Below are positions 21,517 to 33,487 of a stretch of DNA of 64,000 bases, one piece after another. Origin of the DNA: Sphaerolaimus hirsutus. Its lineage: Eukaryota > Nematoda > Chromadorea > Monhysterida > Sphaerolaimidae. Under the pieces are notes generated by a model. It saw only the letters and a program-made list of their open reading frames with translations. It had not been told where the DNA came from and ran no database searches. Both the position numbers and the translations under genes were made by a program. The stretch covers positions 1,054,001 to 1,118,000 of the forward strand of contig OZ038455.1 of the NCBI GenBank assembly GCA_964036195.1, in the 5' to 3' direction. Within the stretch, counting starts at the first letter, position 1. Every line of letters starts with the position of its first letter.

Positions 21517-22840
21517 CCGTATTTCCTCGATTTACGCCCGTTGGGTTTATTTTTCAGCGTGGAAACTTTGAGGGGGAATTTCGAGGTCGGGGGTTATTAT
21601 TTCGTCGGTAATTTTCGTGAAAATTCATAGTAAAAATTATGCTTTTTTCATACACGGTATTAATAAACGTGAGATGATATTTAGGTTATATCGGGGCTAC
21701 AGATGTACAGGGTGCGGCAATTTAAACCTGCGATCTAGATTTCGAATAACTTGTCACTGGGTGGTCCGATTAACGTCAAATTTTACGTCAACAGTAACAA
21801 CTAAATAGGCAAGGATTTCTGGAAATATGGCTGCGATAGGTCAACTCGTTCTCAAGTTATTCATCCAAACGCGTACTTGTCACTTTACCACCACCCCATG
21901 ATAGGTTTCAAACGGGATCCACTTTTCGGGACCCGGATCGGGATCAGTATTGTTTTTGCAGTTTTTTTTCTCTTTTTTTTTGCAGCGTCATGCCAAAATG
22001 CGTTCGCGCGCGCCACTAATCCGCCTTACCGATAAGGAAATCGGCAGACGCTTGCGTAATTGGTTGTAAAGCAAGGTGGTAGTAAAGCGACAATTATTGG
22101 TGTTTGCATGAATAACTTGAGAACGAGTGGATCTATCGCTGCCATACATTCAGGGATTCTTTCCTTTTTAGTTGTTAATGTTGACCTAAAATTTGACGTT
22201 AATCCAACCACCCAGTGACAAGTTATTTGAAATCTAAAGCGCAGGTCTAAATTGCCGCACCCTGTACATCGGTACATAAATAAGTGTACACCGTATCACC
22301 TTGCATTATCGCCCCCTTGAATAAACTCCCCTCGAATTACCCCCCCCCTAAAAAAGGGCTGAGGAAATAATCCCCCCCCCCTCGAAATACCCCCCGCTCC
22401 CCTCCGCAATGATGTACATCATATATGCAATGTAGGTACATGATGTATTTATTACTGCTAATTTGTATCGCAGCTACACAGAATTGTTTGTGTAGGTATC
22501 TACATTTTTATGTCCAAATATATTCTGTTTGGACACATTTATTACCTGTTTTGGGTACGCAAATGCCTACTATTTACTACAACCCTTACGCAAATTTCTG
22601 ACGAAATAACCCCCCCCCCCCTTGAATAAACCCTCCTCAAATTTTGCTGACAAAATAAAAAACCCATGGGTATTTCGAGGTCATACGGTATGTGTATCTG
22701 GGATGCAAACTGGCATCAATCAATACACAAGGTACATTTGCATACATGATTTACATCATTCCAGATGGGGGTATTTCAAGGGGGGGGGGGTATTTTTTCC
22801 TCAGCTCGAACACACCTGGGGGTATTTCAAGGAAATACGG
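21517..22840. mobile_element. TA-target element, CCGTATTTCCTCGA TIR, with nested mariner-like element
   Basis: Ends CCGTATTTCCTCGATTTACG and the inverse of TTTCAAGGAAATACGG, flanked by TA. The interior has C and G runs in GGGGGTATTTC/CTCGAATTACCCCC words. An unrelated 557-bp TIR element is nested at 21708-22264. Confidence 0.7.
21708..22264. mobile_element. Mariner-like MITE, CAGGGTGCGGCAATTTAAACC TIR
   Basis: TIRs of about 190 bp start CAGGGTGCGGCAATTTA and are flanked by TA. The interior holds a short piece related to family C (TTTCAAACGGGATCC near 21908). It is non-coding. The TA target and CAGGGTG start suggest the Tc1/mariner superfamily. Confidence 0.75.
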
Positions 22841-24075
22841 TATCTTTTTGTCTTATACTATACGAGTTTCGCACTATTGACTCGTGGACTGACTCATATA
22901 CTAAAAAAAATTTATTTATTTAATTTATTTTAGAGGATAGAGCGGATCAGCGCACGAGATGAAATAACTTATATCACTCACACACCAAGGACAGCCTACA
23001 CGCGGATTTGTCATTCCGCGCACAAGATAAGTTCCAACAAATTTCAAACAAAATTCAATGCTTCACTAGTCTGAAACAAGTATTATTTATATTCACAAAA
23101 GAGGGGGGGCACACTCATCATATGAAGATGATGAGATGCAACCAGTGATTTATACAGAATTTTTGAATTAGAGTGCTTTGTTTACCCTCTGTAATGGTGA
23201 ATGAATGATGGGGGCTTGCTTACCACACAAATCTTACCTACACGAACGGATTCATGCCATAAAACTGGCCTCATCATAGGCACCACAACATGGCACCATT
23301 GGCAATAAGAAACTATAGTTTGACTATCATATTCAATACATATGCAAAGCCAATCAATGATATATTATGCATAATGGTGTGTAAATGCGCACTTGTGCAC
23401 AAAATTTTTGAAAAACATGTCAAAAAATCCATATCCAAATTGAATTTTTTTGGGCATTATTCAATGGGAACCGCGACTCGAAATTTGCCAAAATTTCGAG
23501 TCGAATCGCATCTCGAGTCAGGGCCATATTTTTCCAGTCGAATCGGGCAAGTTAAGTTGGTACCCAATTTTACCCTCGAGTCACGAGTCAAGTAGAGTAG
23601 AGTCGAGTTCGAGCCCTATCTATAACTGTTGAGCTGCAAGCACGATTCTGCAATTTGACATGCATATTCGCCTAGATAGAATGTACAATTGATGAATTTT
23701 TCTCATGAATTTGGAACCTTCTGAGTTGTAAAAGCTGTAAACGCGGCCTAATAGAAATGTCTAAATTTATGACAATTCAACTAATTAATTAGAATCCAAA
23801 TCATTTAGTCCATTGATGATTTTTTTTGCGTAAGGTCATGCCCGAGCTTTTCTCTTGCGGCGCTGGCGAATTGGTGACTGGTGCCTTGAAATAATTTAAA
23901 AAATTTGATGCACCGTGGGTCCAACGTGGTGACAAGCTGTTCAGCACTTGAACAGCGCTGTACGCCAGCATAGAAACAACGTGATGACACATGGAAACAA
24001 CGTCGACCCTTTTGCTTGTCACCACGTTGTTTCCACGTGTCACCACGTTCATGAATCGCTGTGCAGCGATATGTA
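22841..24075. other. AT-rich DNA with scattered repeat fragments, no gene seen
   Basis: This stretch contains a TCGAGTC-rich patch (23465-23615) and an inverted ACAACGTGGTGACA-type repeat (23915-24060). No coding exon was recognised. Confidence 0.4.
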
Positions 24076-24584
24076 CCGTAAATGCTCCAATAAGGCAACG
24101 GTCAGTTTATTGTTTTCAGCACATTTTTTGGGGTCGCATTAATGGAGAGGTCGGTTTATTGGAGAGAGTTGTATTGTATTTTTCAAAAACTCAACAACTC
24201 AACTTTTCATTAAACGCGTATGAGCATGACACTGTAAAGCAATAGGTAATCACATCAAAGAATGAACGGGGAATCATTGTGACGTCGCGTCGCACGCTTT
24301 GATGTGCGTTCAGTTTCTTCAACCAGCTGCAGCTTCTCCTCCAGTGAATAGTGGCGGTGGTGCAGCTTTTTGCATTGTTGCGAACTGCCCGCCAGCTCTT
24401 GTGAATTGTCCGATGGCTCTGGCGAACTGGCCGCCAATTTGTCCGTCAAATAAGCGGCGTCCGAAGATTGCCACATCGTTTTTCATTTTTTTTAATTTTT
24501 ATTTGGGGGTCGGATTATTGGAGGGGGTCGGATTATTGGAGAGGGTTGCTTTATACTTACACAACGTGCCCAAGGGGGTCGTAC

Positions 24585-26387
24585 CAGAGTTGTACAAATA
24601 CTGGTATTTTTAGAAAATGTAAACGTAAACGTAAATACCTTTTCTAATTCAAAAGTATAAATACTAAAACGTAAGGTATTTTTAAAATACCAAGGAATAC
24701 GTAAAAAAAGCGTAAACAGAAAAATGTTATATGTGTCATATTTGCCACTGTGCTTTGGAAAATACTATTATTTTCACCTTTGGATGGGTCAATCGCTGAT
24801 TTCCATGCAATATCTTCATGTTTTTAGCACTACATGCTCACCATAATAAACAACATGAGTGAGACAACTATTATTATTTTTAATTATCAGCTAATTATTT
24901 TAGAAAATTTCGGCCAAATAGCCCATGGCTAAATGGTCTTTCTACAGCCACCTATGTAAGGGAACAGACAGTAATTTCAGTGCATTGAAACTTTGAAAAC
25001 TGTTTTTAGTCTATTTTGGAAAAACACTCCATCAAATATACTGTGAAATCTGCCACACCTTTCTGAAGAGGGTACCTGGAATTGTGTTGAATTTTCAATC
25101 ATAAATATGAGATTTCTTTCACTATTTTGTTCATAATTTGTTGTCAGTTTATTACAAAATACAGTTACCTACATTCTCTGTTGCCATCTTGGCAATAAAC
25201 AGAGAGTGATTTATTTGTGAAAATTTAAGTATATTTATCTAATAATTATTCTAAGTATCAGTGTCACTACATGTGGTAATATTTAAGCAGTAGTGAATAT
25301 GTACATGGGAGCTAATACATGTACACACCTAGGTATATGGTAAGTAGCTTAAATGTTATGTGCTTATTCTAATTTTGATCACTGTTATGTGCTTATTCAA
25401 ATTTTAATCACTGTTATGTGCTTATTCTAAATTTATCACACATTTTATGTCATGCTGCTTGGGCACACTAAATGTCATGGCTCCTTGCCAATAGCCCAGA
25501 TGGTTTTCTGTTTAGGCAGTGATATTGACATCATTGGTTCTGGCACATGGCCAGGTCTTGGCACATAGCCATTCGCCTGGATGGTTTTCTGTTTAGGGAA
25601 CGATGAATTGTATTGCAACTGTTGCCATGGTTACTAGGAAGTGGTGATCAAATGTTGGCAAGTGTCCAAGTAGGCAGTGATTTGATTACGGTATTTATCA
25701 GATGTGACAATATTGTTGTGGTTGTGTGGGTGGATGGTTGAGTATAAAAGTAGCTGCTTGAGGGCTATTCGGGGTAGTCTACCAGAGCTGTGAGGAAGCT
25801 ATAATATTGGTGAAATACTCACAACTTTACTCTAATAAAAGAAAAAATCCATCTCTGAACCTGGACACATGAACTCTCAAACCAAGCCAACCACTTTAGT
25901 CTTCACACAACAACAGAGAACAACCTCAAACACAACCTTCAATCAACAAGCCAAGCTGACTTCCATAAACTAGGGAGAAAATACCCACCACTGACCACAC
26001 AATAACAACATTCTCTGTGCAGCATCGACTTTGGCCGGTAGACAATGGTGACTATGTGTCGGAGTTTATAAAATGTTTTAGCTATTGTTTGTAATCACCT
26101 AATCGCTGCAATAAAGTGGTCGCCACATTTTTCTGATCATTTTAAGTGTTCGACAATCAAAATCTGTAGAGAATTCATGGAAATACGCAGTTCCGTCTGA
26201 GGGCGCAGCCACTAAGAAACTACTAAATATCAGAATGTTTACATTTTCCCTAGTACCCGGGTATTTTGGTCAGGAAAACGTAACAAAACGTAATGGTATT
26301 TTTGGAAAACATAAACGTAAACATAAATATAAATACCCGAATAACCGGGTATTTCGGGTAAACGTAAATACGTTTTTTCCAACTCTG
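24585..26387. mobile_element. hAT-type element, family E (CAGAGTTGTACAAATAC)
   Basis: Ends CAGAGTTGTACAAATACTGG and the inverse of ACGTTTTTTCCAACTCTG, with duplication GGTCGTAC/GGTTGTAC. Both ends are packed with ACGTAAACGTAAATACC words. The middle holds an LTR-like stretch (about 25360-25920). Confidence 0.88.
25360..25920 (+). repeat. Possible solo LTR or promoter-bearing fragment
   Basis: It begins with three near-copies of a 28-30-bp unit (TGTTATGTGCTTATTC), then has TATAAAA (25743-25749) and AATAAAA about 90 bp further on (25832-25838), the spacing of an LTR promoter and poly(A) signal. Clear ends, target duplication or a partner LTR were not found. Confidence 0.3.
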
Positions 26388-26448
26388 GGTTGTACTATTG
26401 GAGAGGTCGCTTTATTGGAGGAGTGTCGTCCTAATAGAGCATTTACGG

Positions 26449-27165
26449 TATGTGATATTGCGCGCTTGTGCGCAAAAATTTGCTACCTAGTGCTTACTAC
26501 TAAAAAGAGCAGATAATAATCGCTGCAGAACATTTTTTTGACAACTTTATAAATTTTCAAGTATCTCTAACTCAGCGGGGATGTGATGTCATCAGAAAAG
26601 TATACAAAAATCCATTTTTCAGACAAATATAAATGTATTTTAGACACGCCTCTTCCCACCTCATGCTGGGTCTAAATACCATGATGACTGCTGGGTTTAA
26701 ATGACTAGCGGGTTTTCATGACCCGCAGGCATACGTTGAAGAATTGCTAAAAATATGTGAAAAATGGCTGAAAATAGATCTAAAAATACATACAAAGTCA
26801 ATAACTGGCAATTGAGTACACAAAAATGTGTATTTGAGGATGTTGAATTGGGGAAAAACAACAAGACTTACCAATTTTGGTGAAAATTATGGGGCAAAAG
26901 CGCTCAAAATTTGCTTCAGATAGATAGCTGCCTACTATGCTACTTATGTGCATCTGCAGTGAAGTGACTATCTGACTAGCCTTAAAACAAGAGTATGACT
27001 TAAGCCCCCCCCCCACCCCCCGGCGCCATTATTTTCGGGTTACACTCTTTGGCGTTTTTCCATCACTGACTTGTTTATCATGAATGGTGACTTATTTATT
27101 TATTTAGGTGCGAGTTCGGTTATCAGACTTTGTCATAGTTGAATACGATACTCAACGTATGACTA
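26449..27165. other. AT-rich DNA, no gene seen
   Basis: No coding exon or paired terminal repeat was recognised. Confidence 0.4.
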
Positions 27166-27323
27166 CCGTATTTCTTCTAATAGAGGTGCGCCGTTCTATA
27201 TTTTTCGTCAACTTTTTTCCCTGCCATTCTATTGGAGGCTGCCGTTCATTGTTTTCGTGAGCACAAAAACGTGCCAAAACCTGTCGTTCAATTGGAGGTG
27301 CCGTTCTATTAGAAGGAATACGG
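27166..27323. mobile_element. 158-bp TA-target MITE (CCGTATTTCTTCTAATAGAGG)
   Basis: Ends CCGTATTTCTTCTAATAGA and the inverse of TCTATTAGAAGGAATACGG, flanked by TA. The interior repeats GGTGCCGTTCTATT-like words. Confidence 0.85.
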
Positions 27324-27478
27324 TAATTATGTCCATACGACTATGCAAACATTGACCAAAATATATACCTAGGTAGATAATGCATGAGAAAACAACGGAG
27401 AAGCAACACTGAATGCCATTCAGTAACTAACTCTGCCTTCGTTTCCACACATTCAAACAAATCAATCAATCCCAGAAA

Positions 27479-30400
27479 ATGCTTTCCCGCCCCCTGGTTG
27501 CCGCGTGCATATGGCTTTTTTGGCTGTGCGCCAACTTGCAGCAGGTGCCAGTCCCGCACCCTGTAAAGTGTACGGTCAAGTGTCAAATGTCATGGAAAAT
27601 GTCATTCAAGTGTCTAGCAAATTGTCAAAACTTCAGTAATAATTCCAGTAAAAATAATAATTCCTTTTCTCGTTTTGATCGCCTTTTGCCATGACGTTTG
27701 ACACTCGACTTTACACTTTACAAGGTGCGTGACTGCCCCAGGGCTCCGCGGCAGAGTTGTCGGACTTTGATGAACAAATCGAGCAGCAGCTAGCAGTGCA
27801 GCAAAGACTCAGGGAGAACAGCGAACTTCTGCGGCAACTTAACGACGCTGGAGCAGGTGTGCAAAATATGATTGTGAGGCATAGTTGTTGAAAGTACTGA
27901 ACTTTTTTCGAAGTAAACCTAAAGTATTTTAGTTTTACTCACCCCTGAGTACAGAAAACGTAAAGTATTTTTTTCACTATTACAGTGCAACTAGACTTTG
28001 AAGAATTTTAAGTATCCAGATCCATTGAAGCCTTTAGGGTATCTAAACTACTTATCTGTCCGAAAAGTCCTCAAAAATCATAATACCGTATTTACTTGAA
28101 TAATTCCCCCCATTGAATAATTTCCCCCCTCGAGTTTTCAGATTTTTAAATCATCCCTAGAAAAAAACACTTAAAAATCGACTTTATTCTAGAAAAAATT
28201 TCGAAAATTTGGAAAACTCTTCGTTTCTTTAGTTTGAAAATCAAAATTTCCGTGCAATGATTGCAAGCAGCAGTCTGACGTGAAATGTCAAGTTGTTCCC
28301 TGACACTGTGACGTGAAATGATGATGACTAGGGTGTCAAATTTCCGTTTTCCGTTTTCCGTTTCCGTTTTCCGCAGGCAAATTTTTTCCGTTTTCCGTTC
28401 CGTTTTCCGGCTGCTGAAATTTTTTTTCCGTTTTCCGTTCCGTTTTCCGGCAACTTTTTTTTCCGTTTCCGTTTTTCCGGCTCATTTTCCGTTTTCCGGC
28501 TAAATTTTCAGTTTTTCCGCCTTTTTTCCGTTTTCCGCCTCAATTTCCAGTTTTTCCGCCTTTTTTCCATTTTCCGCCTCAATTTTCCATTTTTCCACCT
28601 CATTTTACCTTTTTGTGGCTCAACTTTCTGTTTTCTGATCAGCCAAACTGGTGAAAATTCATGCAGATTGTCAATGATGTAAAATTTTTTCCGTTTCCAG
28701 CAAAATTACTGCAAATTTTTTCCACTTCCAGCAAAATTTCAGCAAATTTTATCCAATTTCTGGCAAAATTTCAGCAAGTTTTTCTATTTCCGTGCAAATT
28801 TGATTTTTCCGTTTCCGTTTTTCCGGCCCCTTTTTCCGTTTTCCGGCCGCTGAAATTTTTTTTCCGTTTCCTTTTCAGTTTTCCGCCAAGTGCAAATTTT
28901 TTTCCGTTTTCCGTTCCGTTTTCTGGCCTCTGAAAAAATTTTTCCGTTTCCGTTTCCGTTTTCCGTCAAAAAATTGTTTTGACACCCTAATGATGACGTG
29001 AAATGATAAGAATTGAATTTTTCAATTCGCTCTAGTTGTGGCTGATAACACTCAGTATTGGACACGATTAAGGTATTGATTCATATATTATCCTTAGAAA
29101 ATTGTAGACCCGTAGCATGATCCACACTCGTGTAATAAATTTCACGACGACATTTCACGTCATCATTTCACGTCGAATCGACGCTGAGCTCTAATTCCCG
29201 CTTAACAGCTTGGAAGGCCGTAAAACATTAAAGTGTGTTCAATATTCACCAGAAAAATACCAAAAATGCTATTATTTGATGCAAGTACCAAAAAAAAAAA
29301 TTTGAAAAGTAATAAAAAAGATTAAAAAATTTGAAAACTAAATTCGAAAAATTGAAAATGATTTTCACAAAAAAGTCTAAATTCCAAAGGTCTATTCAGA
29401 AGGACTTAAAAATTCTTCATAAGAAAAACATTAGAAATTGCGAAAAAGAGAGAGTTGGCCAGCGGCCAAGAAATGACGAAATCGTCATTTCCGGGCCAAA
29501 ATCAAAGTAAAACAGGCGCCAGGGAGCCTACGTTCTCATTCCATGATTAGCATTCGAAAAATAACCCGTGATTTATATTTTCAAAAATCACAATAAATAT
29601 AAATAACCCGTGATTTATATATATTTATATTTTTTCCAAATTCTGAGTGATATATTTATATATATTTTTTAAATTTGAAAAAAAATCACTGAGAAAATCA
29701 CTCATACTTGATACATTGTGGTGCAATGATTGCACTTTATGGCTAAAACATGTAATCTGTGCAAGAGAAATTAGTGAGTGCTTTTCTCCAGAAAATCTCT
29801 CTGTTCATGTACAGCATTATTGGGTTAAAATTGTATTTGAAGCAGGTAAATATTGTGCCTACACACACTAGTTTTCACTCTGACTTTTTTGAAAACTGAA
29901 ATGGCCAAAAATGGTGACATGTTTCCATCAAGTTTTCCACTACAAAGCTATTTATATACAGGGTAGCGCACGTCAGGCGCACAGTTTCAATCTGCTCTCT
30001 ACAAGTCAATTTTAAATGAAAACTGTTCAAATTTGATATGGCAGTAGATAAATGCACCCCATTTAGTATGTTAAGAGCACACATTCATATAGCAAGATTT
30101 TTATGTTAGAACGTGTAGCACATTGAATGGGCATTTTCCTTTGCAGTTATGTGAAGGAGAAGGTTACAGTCCACAGTTGCCCAAAATGATGGACATTGAG
30201 CAGTTGAAGCATGTGATGGTCCAGCAGTTCAATGAAATTTTGTGTAGCATGTGTGTGAATGTTGTGGGTGAACTGCTGTCAGATATTTTACGTTTTTACT
30301 AATTTTACTAGTTTCTGTTTTTACCACAAAAATACGCCACTCGTCGAATTTGCCGCAACTGAGAATTGTAAATTCCGGTCCTTTTGCGCTTTTAATTGCG

Positions 30401-33363
30401 TGCGTAATTAGATAAATGTTTGTTTTTATGGTACAGGGATTTTACACGCAAATCAGGAACAGCGCCAGTACCCCTTGGGGTCCTGACAAGTTCCCGAGGA
30501 CGGACACGGCAACTTACCAATCCCTTTCGTAACTGCAGCCCGCGGTTTACTTCGAGTAACTGTTAATAAGCCGTAAATAAAATAAAGCCGTAATTAATAA
30601 AATTCAAATTAAAATTCAAGCAGTTAGTATGCTTCAGGGGGACCAAGTTGGATTCACGGGAACTTTATTTAGCAATATAATCAGAGTCAATTTCACAATA
30701 GCTCAAGTGAGTCGTATAGCCTCTAGTGGGTGAAAAAAATGTAAAATCAGCGCGTTTTATAATCACCAAAAGTCTACCATAATAGAAATGAATACTAAAT
30801 CTGAGACACAACAATTAACCGTAATTAGAGGATTACAAGGCAAAATTAATGATCACTGTAAAAACAATTAACATAGCATACAAGGCACGGGAAAATTAAT
30901 TGAATGCGGGAAAGTAATAAAAAGGATGCAAACGTGAAGTAACTGTAATTAAAAATGACGCAATTAAAATACAAATTATCTCGGAGGTGAGTGTCATAAA
31001 CTGGGTTTTTTATTCAGAGTTTACGGTACAATTTAGAGCAGGTGGTGTGACACGTGTTATCAACCTGCGCCCCTTTAGGTGAAAAATATTTTATAGCGCG
31101 CCCGACCAAGGCCACAGAAAGAACGCTCATTTGCGGGGGTTTGTTCAAGGTTATTGCATTGCCGGGTAAGGGTTGGAACTTCGGGCATGAACACACGCTA
31201 CAAGACACTAGCACTTGCGAGTTCACCAATCACCCTGGGTGATGGGAGTAATTAATTGGCACTGCTGTGCTCTTCACTGTAGACTGTGCTCTGCATGTGT
31301 CTTGCAGTCGCATGTCGACAATAATTGCTGTTTGCCACTTTTCCACCCATTACCTAGTCCTAAGTAAAAATGCACTCGGTCGGGGAATTTTCTGAATGTT
31401 ATCTATCGGGGCGCCTATGTGTTTAACAGAGTCGACACCTTTTAGCTTAACAGGAAACTTTAAAGCTTTTCTAACCCATTCCCAGACACTGCACCCTTTT
31501 GACCAAATATGTAAACTTGATAGAAACCTAAAAATTATAACATTCGAAAGTACATATCAGAAAATGCATTTGAAAAATGAAAGTAATCACTTAATTAACT
31601 TAAAATGCAGGTAACTTAATTAGTTTAATTAATTAAAACAGGGAATGACACAATTAAAATCATACGGGAAGTAGTTACGTAATTAACGGAAAAGAAAAAA
31701 TACTTAATAAAATCATGGCCGCAGTAGTGTCCATTCGGGCGTACCGTCCTGGGGCTGCGGCTTCGTTGGCGGATTTGCAGTGCACAGCGAACCGCACGTT
31801 CACTGTGACTTCCCTGTGCACCGCGGGCCGTCATTCGGTCACACACGGTCGTCCTCGAGTCGTTGGAGTGTCTGCACAAAATTGTCGTTACGTTTTTATG
31901 CATGATTGGCTAGCCATATTTCCACCTACACTGCTTAATCATTTGGGTATTGTCGTATTGCGATAATGGCGGTGGTTCTGTGGAGTGACGTTCTTTCATA
32001 TGGTTTGATGTATGTGAAAAGTTAGCGATATGAATGTGTGCTCTTAACATACTAAATGGGGTACATTTATCTACTGATATACCAAATTTCAGCACTTTTC
32101 ATTAAAAATTGACGTGTTAGGAGCAGATTGAAACTGTGCACCTGACGTGTGCCACCCGGTATGTTCAGTTTTCACAAATGGCATGAATTTTGGTGGGGTG
32201 GTGTTGGCAAATCACTAGTTTGATCACAACTCAAACTCAAATGATGACAAATGGTGACATCACCATCAATTAGTTTTCATTTTGTATGTGACAAAAATGT
32301 AAACTGTTTTAGTAACTTTTTATTAATGTCATCCTGCTATGAATTCTATGGTTATGTTTTAGGTATAAAGCATCTCTCTATCTTATAACATACTTTTCTG
32401 AAATAGAACATGACTTAGAATCAAAAAATGCCAATTTGATGTGATAAAAGTTTATCTACAGTGATTGAAAGCTCAGTTTACCATTTTTGAAAACTGATGA
32501 TGCTTTGTGACTTGCACCAATGTCAGCTGTTTTCAAATATGGGGAAAACTGTCACCATGGTGTCACCAGTGCCACTAGCGTCATCACAATATTGCCAAAA
32601 TGTAGTCATGTGCCCAAAAATGAGTTTTCACAGCACATCACCATTGAAAAAGTGCTGGGCATGAGCACCTATTTAGTCAAACGTCTATTGCCACAACCAG
32701 GCGCTATAGGTTGCAGTGCAAAATATTTTTGAAGTTTTCATTGAGGTTGAACTGAAGGTTGCATTTTTCTGTGATATTTGCTTGATGTTTTCACTTGTAA
32801 AATATTGTATAAATGAATACTGATTGTGGAATGATTATATATGGACTGTGGTATTTTAGAGTACATTTTTTGTGCTTGCAAATGGTAAATAAAGCCCAGA
32901 ATATTTCTTGAAATTGAAATAAAGCGCAAGTGATTTTTTGAGATTTTTTTTGAGCTTAGAGTTATTTTTTCAGTAATTTAATTATATTTTCTGGAGACCT
33001 AGAGTGATTTATATATATTTATATTTTTTCCAATATTGGAGTGATATATTTATATATATTTTCCAAAAAATTGGTGATTTTTTCGAAATGCTATCCATGA
33101 TTAGTAGCCTGCTAGTATCAGGGACATAAAACACTCAAAATAATAACTTGTAACTTTTTTTTACATCCGCAGCCAGGAAAGCAGTTAGAGTATACTCATT
33201 ATATAAGGGAGCGCCCACAGTGAGATTGCCCGATCACGAAAAGCTAACAACTACACCGGCGCCCATTGGAAACAAATTCGAAAAAATCGACCATTTTCTA
33301 AAAGAGATTAAGGATGAAATGGAAACATTGCGTGAAAAGTTGGCTAAGTGCCAATTGAACTGA
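27479..33363 (+). CDS. Small secreted coiled-coil protein, three exons, 123 residues
   Basis: Exons: 27479-27544, 27742-27856, 33173-33363. Phases match (0, then 1) and all borders are GT-AG. Exon 1 is a signal peptide (MLSRPLVAACIWLFWLCANL). Exon 2 is amphipathic and charged (DEQIEQQLAVQQRLRENSEL, LLRQLNDAGA). Exon 3 has a basic stretch (ARKAVRVYSLYKGAPTVRLP), a TTTPAP linker and a C-terminal heptad-like helix (FEKIDHFLKEIKDEMETLRE) with one Cys four residues from the TGA stop at 33361. Not recognised as a known family; the layout suggests a secreted helical oligomer, possibly joined through that Cys. Intron 1 is exactly a fold-back MITE. Intron 2 (5.3 kb) holds at least four nested transposons. 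Choice of start: the ATG directly begins the hydrophobic leader. Confidence 0.7.
27546..27738. mobile_element. Introner: fold-back MITE forming intron 1 of the secreted coiled-coil gene
   Basis: The intron 27545-27741 reads CAG|GTGCCAGTCCCGCACC...GTGACTGCCCCAG|GGC. The element has TIRs of about 50 bp (GTGCCAGTCCCGCACCCTG against GGGGCAGTCACGCACCTTG) and duplicates CAGG (27542-27545, 27739-27742). The whole intron is the element plus target bases: the TIR's first T completes GT, and the second target copy supplies AG. Confidence 0.88.
28258..29210. repeat. TGACGTGAAATG-rich fold-back element, partial, interrupted by a hAT
   Basis: It matches the right part of the complete palindrome at 50946-51475 (TGACACTGTGACGTGAAATG, GATCCACACTCGTGTAAT). 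The hAT at 28329-28989 splits it at GATGATGAC, and the other copy shows that site empty. Confidence 0.75.
28329..28989. mobile_element. hAT-type element, family A (inverted copy)
   Basis: Ends TAGGGTGTCAAA and TTGACACCCTA, with a perfect 8-bp duplication ATGATGAC (28321-28328, 28990-28997). The body is CCGTTTTCCGTTTCCG words. The empty site at 51250-51290 confirms the duplication. Confidence 0.93.
29959..32159. mobile_element. TA-target element with long TIRs (CAGGGTAGCGCACGTCAGG)
   Basis: TIRs of about 150-200 bp (CACGTCAGGCGCACAGTTTC; AAATGGGGTACATTTATCTA on the inverted side) are flanked by TA. The inside contains the second copy of the dispersed repeat (30900-31960). Confidence 0.75.
30900..31960 (+). 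repeat. Dispersed repeat, copy 2
   Basis: Homologous to 7160-8190 (see there); nested in the mariner-like element. Confidence 0.6.
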
Positions 33364-33487
33364 CCTGATTTACATTAGGTATACCCGGCTGACCGCAAGT
33401 ATGTGTCCGAAATTACTCATGTTTTAGTTCATAACTTTCGAGCAGGATACTTATGCCCACACTTTCACAAAAAAAAGCGAAGTAGCA

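Larger units (their letters stand above)
24076..26448. mobile_element. TA-target element, CCGTAAATGCTCCAATAA TIR, interrupted by a hAT
   Basis: Ends CCGTAAATGCTCCAATAAGG and the inverse of CTAATAGAGCATTTACGG, flanked by TA. A 1.8-kb hAT (24585-26387) interrupts it at GGGGTCGTAC^TATTGG; the sister copy at 21095-21115 shows this site empty. Confidence 0.85.
29548..33093. mobile_element. hAT-type element, family F (TAGCATTCGAAAAA), containing a mariner-like element
   Basis: Ends TAGCATTCGAAAAAT and the inverse of TTTTTCGAAATGCTA, with a perfect 8-bp duplication TCCATGAT (29540-29547, 33094-33101). Subterminal words are GTGATTTATATATATTTATA. About 2.2 kb of the middle is a separate TA element (29959-32159). 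No transposase frame was seen. Confidence 0.85.

Noticed and set aside
30148..30533. Two exon-like blocks (after TTTGCAG and GGTACAG) inside the secreted-gene intron
   Set aside because: The first reads into a stop in the phase required by exon 2, and both lie inside the mariner-like element; probably transposon sequence.
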